From Dactylis glomerata (lineage: Eukaryota; Streptophyta; Magnoliopsida; Poales; Poaceae), in NCBI GenBank assembly GCA_007115705.1, contig QXEO01001565.1:1572960-1636959 (forward strand): DNA of 64,000 bases, in the 5' to 3' direction. The position numbers were made by a program, and so were the translations under genes. Shown here in pieces: positions 33,101-42,206 of the stretch (positions are counted from its first letter, which is position 1; each line of letters begins with the position of its first letter). The notes under the pieces are model-generated. The model saw only the letters and a list, made by a program, of their open reading frames with translations. It was not told the origin of the DNA and did no database searches.

Positions 33101-35969
33101 GGCGTGCTGGATTTTCTTGCGGTGGACGAAGACGGCGGCGGGGTCGGCTCCGTCATCCTTGCGCACCACGTTCACCAGCTCCTCCCACACCTTGAGCGCA
33201 GCCCGCCCCGGGTTGGTCGCCGGGATGTCGATCCGCACCGTCGATGGCTTGTGCAGCCCGCCGGCCGCTCTTCCCTTGGAATTGTCCTTCTTGCCGGGAA
33301 GGCCGACGAAGCTGACACCACGCTGCAGCTCCACGCCCTCCGTCATCTGCGCCTGCTGCAGCTCCACGCTCCCGTCTGCAACAGTTAACAGGTGTAATTG
33401 GTCACTTGTTTGTATGTGTGCGTGCTAAATTTATGTGTTATTGGGGCAATTTTTAATACAAAAGTCTTGCCCCAAATCTATTTGGCCGTGTTTTGCTTGG
33501 TTTCATGTTTTTTGGCCGGGAGGGGGAAAATTTATGCTCTGCTTTTTGTAGCTGTTTGTTGGTCCATCTAGATAACGAGGAACAAGATAACCTTCAAAAA
33601 ATACTGCCTCAGGTCCCCTATGTCAATTGTCTTCAATGTTTGTGCCTGGAAACAAAATCTTGGTCGAAATTCGCGAAATGAACGGTTTTTTGTAACAAGC
33701 GAGAAAATACGATTTGGGTCAAAAATTTCGTTTAAAATTGAATTTTTCGACATTACACTTTAAAGAGGTGTAAGTCATCATTTTTTCATGAAATTTGGCT
33801 GTAGAAGAGTGGAGGGTCTGGGCACTTGATTGCTAGGTCCTGTGTTCGATTCCCCTAGGCCTTGTTTCATTTACTGAAAACAATTTAAACGCTAGGCTTC
33901 AAATTTAACCGAAATTTTTGAAACATTGGGTAGGTCTGTACCATGAAGGAGAGAAGCTGGAGATAAAAAATGGAGCTGATCAGCTGACGAAGCGCATTAA
34001 GGATGATATGGGAAATGCAAGGACCGCTAATGGGTTTTTGATGATCATGGTTGATGTTGTTGATTTCTCCTATGCAAGTGTGGTCGTGGGTTTTATTCCT
34101 TTTACTGCGTCGTATCTGTTTTGTGATTAATATAAACTTGGTTAGGTTAGAGAGGATAGCGGTGTTAGGTTTTTGTTCTATAGGTTCCCTAAAAAAAAGG
34201 TTTTTGTCCTGTAGGGGTGCTCTAGGGGAAGGGGAAGCATTCTCAGCGGGTTTTCTGGACCTCCAAATGTGGTATCTTGTCTCTTTCCCTTTCCCTTTCT
34301 CGTCTCCGACAGACTTATTATTTCTGTTAAATTATTATTAATGGAAACGCGTAGCCTATTTGAAAAATATAAAGGATGATCGACTCGTTGACTTTTGTGT
34401 GACGGTGACGTGGGTTAGTTGGAGGAGGTGAATTGATCGATCGAGTCGTCGACGGGAGATTTGATGATAACCCCTCCAGTACGTGCGCCTTCGATAATAA
34501 ACCCCCTTGTTCGTCTGCCTCTATCTTAAGCCCCCCACTTCGACATAGTTGTTGCTAATGGCCCCCTCTGGCACTGTTATCTTGTCATTAGTCTGTAATC
34601 AAACATATTAGTCTATTTAATTCACCTGGGTGTGAGGAAACCAACGGATTTAGGCAAAACGGCCAAACAGCGGTTCCAAAGTTTCTATAGCTAGATGCTC
34701 CACGCAGAATCAGCACAGACCCAGCGGGATTGGAGGAGGCGGAAGCGGACGGAGCGGCAGCTTCTCTGAGACCGGTAGAGGGAAGAGTGCCGGGCGGATC
34801 TGCGGCCCCAGACGAGCATGCCGCCGTCGTGGAGCGCATCGGCGCGTGGAGTTGCCGGCAGAGGCGACGCGGCGGCGATACTGTGGCCTCACCTCCTTTT
34901 CCTCCTTCTCCACCGCGGCCGTGCCCTTCCCTTCCACCTTCTCCGGCGCGCGCCCATCGACCTGTCCACCACCGCTGCCCGGTCTGCAGTCCGCCCGCCC
35001 GTCGACCTGCCCACCACCGGCTTCTTCCCTGACCACCCACCACCGATTAGAACCCCGATGGCAGTGTTGGTGCATCGGCCTTTGACATGAATTTGGTGAT
35101 TTGGTTGCTACTTTGGATAAGTTTAACTATGGGTTGGAGGGGGGGTATTTGGATAAGTATATTGGATTAACGTTTAGTGACAAGATAACAGTGCCAAAGG
35201 GGGGATTAGGAACAACCATACCGAAGTGGGGGGCTTAAGATAGAGGCAGACGAACAAAGGGGTTTATTATCGAAGGCGTACGAACAGGAGGGGTTATCAT
35301 CAAATCTCCCGTCGTCGACACCACACGACCGAGCCAACACGGACACGTGCGTGTGCATGTATGCATGATCGATGCACCTACCTGACATGGACTGGGGCGA
35401 GGCGAGGCCGGAGCGGCGCCTGAGCTGCGGCGAGGCCGGCTCCGGCACCGTCACCGGCATGATGCGGCTGCGGCCGAGGATGCCCCGGGCGCGCCGGGAG
35501 GCGGCGTGGTCGGCGGCGTGGTCGGCGAGGACGCGCTTGACGTCGGCGAGGATGCGGAGCTGGTCGATGAGCGCCTCGCCGCGGCCCAGCAGCTCCTTCT
35601 CCTGCGCCGCGTGGAAGCCGTTCACCTTCTCCAGCTCCTCGTCCGCCCTCTCCAGAAACTCCCGTTCCGCGGGCCGCAACAGCTCCTCCGATGAATCCGA
35701 GCTCTCCTCGTCCCACTGCCCAAAATGCAGGTCAGAAACACTAGCGACGTCGTAGGCGAGAAGCACTAGCGACCTCGCTCGAGAGAGAAACTACGCACCC
35801 TGGCCCCGAACAGGTAGTCGGCGAGGGTGGTCGTCGACGGCGAGTCGTGCTCGTCGTCGCGGGGCGTGATCTTGATCTTCTTGATGAGCTTCTTGAGGCA
35901 CTTGTAGTCGAGGAAACCCCCCTTCCACTCCGGGATGATGCTCGCCTCGTACTCCCGCGAGAACTTCAT
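30156..35969 (-). CDS. PHO1: PHO1-family phosphate exporter (SPX-EXS), 14 exons
   Basis: PHO1 proteins move phosphate out of cells, mainly into the xylem. Exons assembled by hand: 35969-35799, 35715-35382, 33375-33036, 32830-32782, 32435-32361, 32271-32142, 32038-31918, 31763-31520, 31415-31311, 31232-31188, 31100-30948, 30857-30579, 30488-30352, 30243-30156. They total 2,271 nt, or 756 residues, with phases consistent and no stop; family members are of similar length. Residues 1 to about 300 form the SPX domain (start MKFSREYEASIIPEW; last helix LNLKAFTKILKKF). Membrane segments follow, e.g. TTFLVG plus LFTGSFVSLFVIYAIL (about 361-383) and SIMCTVVAAMVINLFL. The EXS domain is about 520-756 with MADQLTSQ, DTNQLANAAKY and LRLAWTKSVMNF. 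The start is the first in-frame ATG and matches the family. Oddities: intron 6 has a GC donor, the SPX motif reads KKFVK where KKFDK is usual, and intron 2 carries a MULE. Which PHO1 paralogue it is cannot be settled by eye. Confidence 0.92.
32140..32141 (-). other. PHO1: GC splice donor of PHO1 intron 6
   Basis: Exon 6 must end at 32142 for the frame to enter exon 7 at 32038. The intron then starts GCGCGT instead of GT and ends with a normal TTTTCAG. GC-AG introns are a known minor class, usually with a stronger AG|GCAAGT context than seen here. Confidence 0.7.
34454..35310. mobile_element. Non-autonomous MULE (Pack-MULE-like) in PHO1 intron 2
   Basis: Terminal inverted repeats of about 138 bp start GGGAGATTTGATGATAACCC and are nearly identical at both ends (34454-34591 and 35310-35173). 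Direct 9-bp repeats GTCGTCGAC flank it (34445-34453 and 35311-35319), the target-duplication length of Mutator-like elements. The 580-bp centre is GC-rich (about 34690-35090) with ORFs on both strands and no transposase. A GC-rich centre between long inverted repeats is what Pack-MULEs with captured gene pieces look like. The source gene was not recognised. It lies wholly inside intron 2, away from the splice sites. Confidence 0.85.
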
Positions 35970-36148
35970 GTCCTCCGCTCCACCACGCCGCCCCGCCTCC
36001 CCCTGTATACCGGCCGTGCACTGTCGTCTGCTCCTCAATGGATGGGGTCAGGGATTGCGGTGAGTTGCTTGTTGTCGGGGTCGGGGAGGAGAGGCCGGGG
36101 GACAGGGACAGGGAGGAGGTGATGGGTTGATGGGACAAAGCCATCGTG

Positions 36149-36156
36149 CTTATATA
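36149..36156 (-). promoter_or_regulatory. PHO1: TATA box of PHO1
   Basis: TATATAAG on the minus strand, 180 bases before the ATG at 35969. This predicts a transcript start near 36120 and a leader of roughly 150 bases with CT-rich tracts. An ATG at 36144 lies too close to the box to be in the transcript. Confidence 0.65.
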
Positions 36157-36371
36157 GAAGAAGCTAGACAGCGATACGAGAGCTCCGCGAGCTCTCTATT
36201 GATCTCTTCATACTATTAAAGGGTCGACGGAGGGAAAATTGGAACCGTTCATATATACCATTAAAAGATCCAAACTTAAGAGAAATACCACTCAAAGATT
36301 AGGCTTTAGAAAAATAATTTTCTGCCACCCAAACGTTATAGCCTTTCCCCATCACCGTTAACTCAAGGTTA
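36157..36371 (-). promoter_or_regulatory. PHO1: Remaining proximal promoter of PHO1
   Basis: About 215 bases survive between the TATA box and the CACTA insertion. It holds a remnant of a small repeat (ataccattaaaagatcc... aaataccactcaaag, about 36257-36300), also present in inverted orientation near 58260-58385. I looked for the P1BS phosphate-starvation site GNATATNC and saw none. Confidence 0.5.
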
Positions 36372-36383
36372 CACTACAGGAAT
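36372..36383 (+). repeat. Left terminal inverted repeat of the CACTA element
   Basis: CACTACAGGAAT, exact inverse of 56680-56691. Confidence 0.95.
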
Positions 36384-36389
36384 ACAGCG

Positions 36390-36832
36390 AGTTGCCGACG
36401 GCCTCCAGCCCTCGGCGTATAGCGCATTGCCATCGGCGTATGGTACGCCGAGGGCAGCCGTCGGCGTATCGCCTCGGCGTAGACCTCCCTCGGCGGAGGC
36501 ATGCCGACCCTCGGCGTAGAGGCAGCCCTCGGCGTACTGGCCCTATGCCGACGGCCGGAGAGACCCTCGGCGTACTAGCCCTCGGCGTAGGAGCTCACGG
36601 CAGGCGTCAAGTCCAACGGCAGCTAGGGCATACGCCGACGGCCTTACCTTCGGCGTATAGGGACACGTGGCTGGCAGCGAGGCAGTCCGAGCTAGGGCAT
36701 ACGCCGATGGCATTGCCCTCGGCGTAGAGGCAGCCATGTGCCGACGGCCTGGCCCTCGGCGTATAGCACTATCCGAGACACTATGGTCACTTATACGCCG
36801 ACGGCATTGCCCTCGGCGTATGGTGGCCCAGA
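36390..36832. repeat. Left subterminal repeats of the CACTA element
   Basis: Many copies in both orientations of a 12-14-base core such as tacgccgacggc / gccgtcggcgta, with variants like tacgccgatggc. In En/Spm such motifs are bound by the element's DNA-binding protein. They fill the 440 bases next to the end. Confidence 0.85.
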
Positions 36833-36979
36833 TTTTTATTTTATTTTCCAGATTTGCTGGTTCCGCAGCAGCAAATGCACATAAATATATATAAATTCAT
36901 ATATGCCATACACAGAAATCTATTGCAAGTGCCATACACATAAATATATAAATTCATAGATGGCATACATAGATGATCA

Positions 36980-37073
36980 AGTAGCGACACGACAGACAAG
37001 TAGCGACACGACAGACAAGTAGCAACACACAAGTAGCAACACGGAAGTATCGACATGCAAGTAGCGACACACA
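36980..37073. repeat. Short tandem repeat, agtagcgacacgacagaca
   Basis: Two exact 19-base units followed by decayed ones (agtagcaacac, agtatcgacatgca, agtagcgacacac). Just upstream (36890-36968) an AT-rich phrase ataaatatata...aattcata is also duplicated. Noncoding 3' part of the CACTA genes. Confidence 0.7.
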
Positions 37074-37095
37074 TAGTATCTCGTGGCGAAAAGCC

Positions 37096-37970
37096 CTACA
37101 ACTCTGGAGATGGGGTCGGGGTCGGGGTCCCGAGATCTCCCCTGGTAAAAATAGGCGACGGATGATTTCCGAAATGCCCAGTAGAAGCTGCAGAAGAACC
37201 TCCAGGGGAAGTTCCAGAAGTACCGCTAGAGGCACCGCGAGAACGGCCAGGAGGAGGACCACCGGGATGGACCGGTGTCATCTGACGCCCACCCCGCTCG
37301 GCAAAGGAAGATGCCGTTCCCTACATGTTCCCTAGATCTTAGCAACTTGCGAGGCAAAGGAAAGCGGCAACCATTGGTTTGGCAAAAGAACTTACCGCCG
37401 TCGATGCGTAGTAGGTCCTAGCGAAACTCTCCCTCGATGGCATCAATGGCGCCGGCCCCGGTATGGGAGGCTGCTCCCCTACATCGAAACTCGCTCCAGA
37501 TCGCATAGCCATCATCGACGCCTGCAAGATAGTTTAGATGTGGGACTTGTCATCATTTTCAAACTAGGGGAAGTGGGACTTGTCATCTTTTTCAAAAATA
37601 AAGTTTCAGACTTACATGTAGATACGCCATGTAGGCCGTAGTCGCCTCCTGGTGCAGCCAAAAGGCCTCCTGATATTGCTCATGAGCCGCATTGAAGGCC
37701 GCCTCGAAAGCAGGCTACCATTTCATAAACAATGAATATCATCAGCACTTAGCCATGCCGGAACGAAAGTCGCAAAGAGGATGAAAATGAGGAAAACTTA
37801 CATCATATTTGGGTCGACGAGGCTGGTCACGAGGCGGGATAGGGGCGCTGTCAGGGGTGAGAACCGCCTTGAGATGCGTGAAGCTCGTGGTGAGGGAATG
37901 CTTGACCTTTGTATTAAGCACCTTGAGATGACCATGCTGCAACCCGTGCCCCGACAGGACCAACAAACCA
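37096..37970 (-). pseudogene. Second CACTA ORF, C-terminal part (Transposase_24-like)
   Basis: Minus-strand pieces at 37966-37742, about 37715-37620, 37527-37339 and 37281-37096 are separated by intron-like gaps. The second and third pieces show a heptad-like helix with HEQYQEAFWLHQEATTAYMA, then a Pro/Ser-rich tail with many Gly residues. I recall this pattern from the second ORF of plant CACTA elements (Ptta/En-Spm family). The upstream part is absent: the TNP2 reading changes directly into this one near 37970, as if an internal deletion fused them. The exact family is not certain. Confidence 0.5.
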
Positions 37971-39999
37971 TCACCGGCATCAGCCTCTCAATCCATATAT
38001 GATAGTCATGACTCTTGAGCCCGGTGACTTTTCCAGTCGAAAGATTGACTCCCTTACTTATATTCGAACAATAACCATCAGGGAACATCACGACGTATTT
38101 GAGCCACTTGAATGCCTCCTTCTTTTGGGTGGAATCAAGGCAGAAGTTGGCATGCAGCTTGAACCAATTCTTTCGACGGCCAGTAGGAGGCTGCATATAT
38201 AATCTCTTCCTATCACAGAGCTTCTCAACATCGACTCTAGCCTTGACATTGTCCTTTGACTTCCCAGGAATGTTCAGGACTGTGTGACAGAGGGACTCGC
38301 CGACATTCTTTTCGGTGTGCATCACATCGATGTTATGGGGAAGTTGAGGTCCTTGTAATACTCGAGCTTCGTTAAGGCTGCCACGTGAGTCCAGTTGTGC
38401 GTTACACCATATCCCTCAAATTGATGGCCATTTCCCGGCTCCGTAGGCACGAGAGCACGTAGCTCGGCATCAACAGCTGCACCATCGAAATTTGGCACCT
38501 CTTTTACTTCATGCACAACTTTGCCCTTCTTAAAGTTCTTTATGTCTTCTCTGAATGGATGCCTCCTTTTGAGGAACTGTCGATTCATGTCAAACGCAAT
38601 ATACTTGCCACCTGAGTTTAGCCAAAGGAACTCAAGTCGGTGCCTGCACACTGGGCATGGCCATTACCAGCTGTACACCATCCGCATGTTAAGGCGTACC
38701 CAGGCATGTCATGCATGGTATACTGCAACCAAACTTTCATGTAGAAGTTTGTCTTTGATGCTTGGTCGTATGTCAACGTCCCATGGTGCCAAGAGTGGTT
38801 CAAATCATCCACAATCGGCTGCATGTAGATACTCAAATTCTTACCCGGGTAGTCGGGTTCTGGAATGATCAGCGACAGAAACATGGTCTTTCTCATCATT
38901 AGGACTCCGGGAGGGAGATTGAGCGGAATAACAAACACGGGCCAGCAGCTGTAATTAGCAGTAGACATACCATATGGATTGAAGCCATCTGTTGCTATCG
39001 CAATTCTGACATTCCGAGCATCAGCTACCTTATCGGGGTATTTTTCATCGAAGTTCTTCCATGCCTATGAGTATCCTATCAATCCTATTAAGCCCCGGGG
39101 TGGTCGGGGTGTTACAATGCCTTACCATAAGATGGATGTCCCATCTTCCCCTTATCGATTCTTGTCCCCTTCTTGTGCCACGTCATCTGTTTGGCGGTCT
39201 CCTCGCTCATGTAAAGGCGCTGGATTCTTTTTATGAATGGGAGATACCGAAGAATCGACTTTGGGATCTTTGACTGTCTCACTTGACCATCCTTTCCCTT
39301 TACCTCTTCATACCTGGAGGCCTTACAAATAGTACAATAATTGTCCTCCGCAAACTGTTTCCAAAATAGAAGGCAACCTTTTGGACAACACTCTATCTTT
39401 TGATAACCCATGTTGAGCTCTTTCATGAGTCTCGTTGTCTCGTGCAGGCTTTGAGGCAGACAATGCCCTTTCGGCAACATGTTACCAGTTGTTCTCAGAC
39501 TAGCTTCGAAGCCGTTACGGGTGGTGGAGTATTGGGTCTTGTCGGCTAGACACTGAGAGATGGCATCGAGCTGAGAAATCGACGCACCCTCATACAGAGG
39601 CTTCTTAGCCGCAGCCAACATATCATAGAAGGCCTTCGCAATTGGCTCTGGTTCCTCCGGTTCTGCCACTTCCTCCCATGAAGGTGGCGAATCCGGCATG
39701 TCGCCATGGATAAGATCATCTAGAAGGTCTCTGACCCCATCGTACTCATTGCCATTGAGCCGCTGCCGCATGACGTCCCCTCTATCACGGTCATGCTCAT
39801 CAAAGTCGATATGCGTGACGTAGTGAGACATATACCCATATTGCAGAAGGTGTTTATACATGTCATCTTTTCCTTGGCGGTGATGCTTCAAGCAACGACT
39901 GCAAGGGCAAAATGCCCGAACCCGCCCCTTTGTAGCATGCGCTAACTCCTTCACTAATATTTGAGTCTTACATATCCACTCATCTGTTTTATTAGTCGC
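37971..39999 (-). pseudogene. TNP2-type CACTA transposase, body
   Basis: The minus-strand frame 39999-39112 includes CPCSRCLKHHRQGKDDMYKH and LLFWKQFAEDNYCTIC, typical of the N-terminal part of TNP2 transposases. Then come STANYSCWPVFVIPLNLPPG and MQPIVDDLNHSWHHGTLTYD (38968-38618), WLNSGGKYIAFDMNRQFL (38651-38322) and the HTEKNVGESL block (38325 onward). TNP2 cuts and joins the element's ends. Here it is dead: a 56-bp insertion at 39067-39122, a frameshift near 38640, and loss of the C-terminal part near 37970. The first 13 codons are separated by the Athila insertion and lie at 50265-50303. Confidence 0.85.
39995..39999. repeat. Left target duplication of the Athila element (GTCGC)
   Basis: Identical to 50260-50264. 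Confidence 0.95.
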
Positions 40000-41510
40000 T
40001 GATACGTCCAATTTGCATCACTATTTTGTACCATAACTTACTGTTATTCATTGATATATTTCATATTTAGAGTTGATACTTATGTTATTTCCTTTGTTTT
40101 CACACGTTTGACGATCATCGGAGGAGTTGCTGCCGGAGTCAGGATTCTGCTGGAAAAAGGGCCATCAAGGGACCATATTTTGAAGATCAGGAAAATTCCA
40201 GAAAAATACCCAGAAATTATATTTTCCCAGAAGACTAAGGAAGCCAGGAGTAGGAGTCAAGATGAGCCAGGGGGGCCCCACACGCCAGGGTGGCGCGGCC
40301 AGCCCCCTGGCCGCGCCAGCCCTGTGTGAGGGAGCCCTGGCCCACTTCTGGCCTCGCCCCTTCGCGTACATCATCGTCCCCGAAAACCTAAGTCAAGGGG
40401 GGGCCTCAGAGTTAGACACAGCCGCCTCTGCGGGGCGGAGAACACCAGAGAGAAAAAGCTCTCCGGCAGGGAGAAATCTGCCAGGGAAATTCCTTCCCGG
40501 AGAGGGGAGATCGTCGACATCGTCATCACCATCGCACTGGACTTCATCGGGATCATCGACGTCATCATCTCCATCACCAGCACCTTCATCTCCACCATCA
40601 CCTCGCCATCCCGCTGTAACATCTTGAGTTGGATCTTGTTATATTCATAGGGGAAACTTTCCCGGTGTTGATTACTCTTGTAGTTGATGCTATTGAGTGG
40701 AACCATTGAGTTAAGGTTTATGTTCAGATCGTTATTTACCATTATTTCACCTCTGATCATGATCCATATGATGTCTTGTGAGTAGTTCGTTTAGTTCTTG
40801 AGGACATGGGAGAAGTCAAGATGTTAGTAGTGAATTATTGTTGAGAAATATTTACTGGTTTGATATTGTTGTGGTGCTATTTCACTAGTGGTGTCATGTG
40901 AACGTCGACTACATGATACTTCACCATTTATGGGCCTAGTGAGATGCATTGTGTATTTGGCTACCGATTGTGGGGTTGCTGGAGTGACAGAAACGTAAAC
41001 CTCCGTTGGGAAACCATTGCACCAGGGAGCGTAGGATCATAGAGTTTAAGGCTGTGGTTAGATTTATCTTAATTACTTTCTTGTATTTGCGGATGCTTGC
41101 AAGGGGTATAATCACAAGTGTGTATTTATCCTAGTAAGGGTAGTGCGCTAGCACAGGTTCACCCCCATAACACCTACCAAACCAATAAATACTATTGGCT
41201 CTATGAAGCGAAAGCTCTTGACAGAAACCTCCCGTGTGTCCTCGAGAACGTTTGGTTATTATAAGTACACAACCGGCTTGTCCTTTGCTGAAGAAAGGAT
41301 TGGGCCACTTGTTGCAATTGTTACTACTGTCTTTTATTTACTCGCACTTTATTTACTCGAATTACCAAATACTCCTGAAAACCTGTTTGCTAGTATTTAC
41401 AGTGATTCCTTGATCAAAACTGCTCATCAACACCTTCTGCTCCTCGTTGGGTTCCACACTCTTATTTATCGAAAGTACTATGATACACCCCCTATACTTG
41501 TGGGTCATCA
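40000..41510 (+). repeat. 5' LTR of the Athila element
   Basis: TG...CA ends. It contains a GC-rich perfect hairpin at about 40289-40317 (arms tggcgcggccag / ctggccgcgcca). Differs from the 3' LTR at about nine positions. Confidence 0.95.
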
Positions 41511-41521
41511 AGACTATTTTC

Positions 41522-41539
41522 TGGCGCCGTTGCCGGGGA
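41522..41539 (+). other. Primer-binding site, tRNA-Asp type
   Basis: TGGCGCCGTTGCCGGGGA is complementary to the 3' end of plant tRNA-Asp, 11 bases after the LTR. This primer is typical of Athila elements. Confidence 0.9.
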
Positions 41540-41630
41540 GTGTAGCGCTATTGAAGAGTGGAATTGGTAAAGGTAACCGTCGCTGTGAGTATTGTTTTTA
41601 TTTTGTCTTTTATTTTTGCTTTACTCTGCT

Positions 41631-42206
41631 ATGGAGAACTCTCCATTTGGTTTCCTATTTGGAAACACTTCTACTACTACTGCTGCACATGCGGAGGAAC
41701 CACCACCGCCGCCGCCTGCTGAAATTGATCCTTTTAAAATACCTATGAAAATTGTTGGGCGTATTATGGATAACTGCTATTCAGGAGATGGAACTGTCCA
41801 TCCGGGTGATCACTTATTATTTATACATGAATTATGCGATTTGTTCAGGTGTGCAGGTATTTCACCAAGCCAAGTCAAGAAGAAATTATGCTCTATATCA
41901 TTGAAAGGCAGAGCTGAAGAGTGGTATCGGCTACTCCAAGATGGTCCATCTATGGCATGGGAGGATATTGTGCCTCTCTTTTATTCCAAGTTTTATCCTC
42001 CAAGTGAAATTCATAAAGACCGTAACCGGATATATAATTTTTTGCCTCATGATGGAGAAAGTATTGCCCAAGCGTGGGGGAGATTGAAGTTACTAATGCT
42101 CAAATGCCCCATTCATGAGCTCCCCAATAATATTGTTATTGATAATTTTTATGCGCGGCTTACTCTTCCTAATAAGGATTATTTGGATGCTTCTTGTTTT
42201 GGATAA
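41631..42206 (+). pseudogene. Gag of the Athila element, ending at an in-frame stop
   Basis: The ATG at 41631 gives MENSPFGFLFGNTSTTTAAH, then a Pro-rich stretch. The retrotransposon gag core has GDHLLFIHELCDLFRCAGI, LKGRAEEWYRLLQDG and FYPPSEIHKDRNRIYNF. It would form the particle shell. The frame stops with TAA at 42204-42206 and then stays open, in the same frame, for over 4 kb. In related elements gag and pol are continuous, so I read this as a nonsense mutation, though suppression cannot be excluded. Confidence 0.85.

Noticed and set aside
33797..33855. tRNA gene or SINE-like A and B boxes in PHO1 intron 2
   Set aside because: tgttcgattcc fits a B box and tggctgtagaag partly fits an A box, but no cloverleaf, no SINE ends and no target duplication could be found.
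34588..35090. Overlapping GC-rich ORFs in the MULE centre as genes
   Set aside because: Open frames on both strands are expected in GC-rich DNA; no domain recognised.
35970..36038. Upstream extension of PHO1 by 23 codons
   Set aside because: The extension would start at TTG, not ATG, and the family begins at the Met at 35969.
35791..36144. Overlapping ORF from an ATG at 36144
   Set aside because: This ATG is only about five bases from the TATA box and would not be in the transcript; the frame is out of phase with SPX.
36157..36371. P1BS phosphate-starvation element in the PHO1 promoter
   Set aside because: tatatata-type words are present but none matches GNATATNC.
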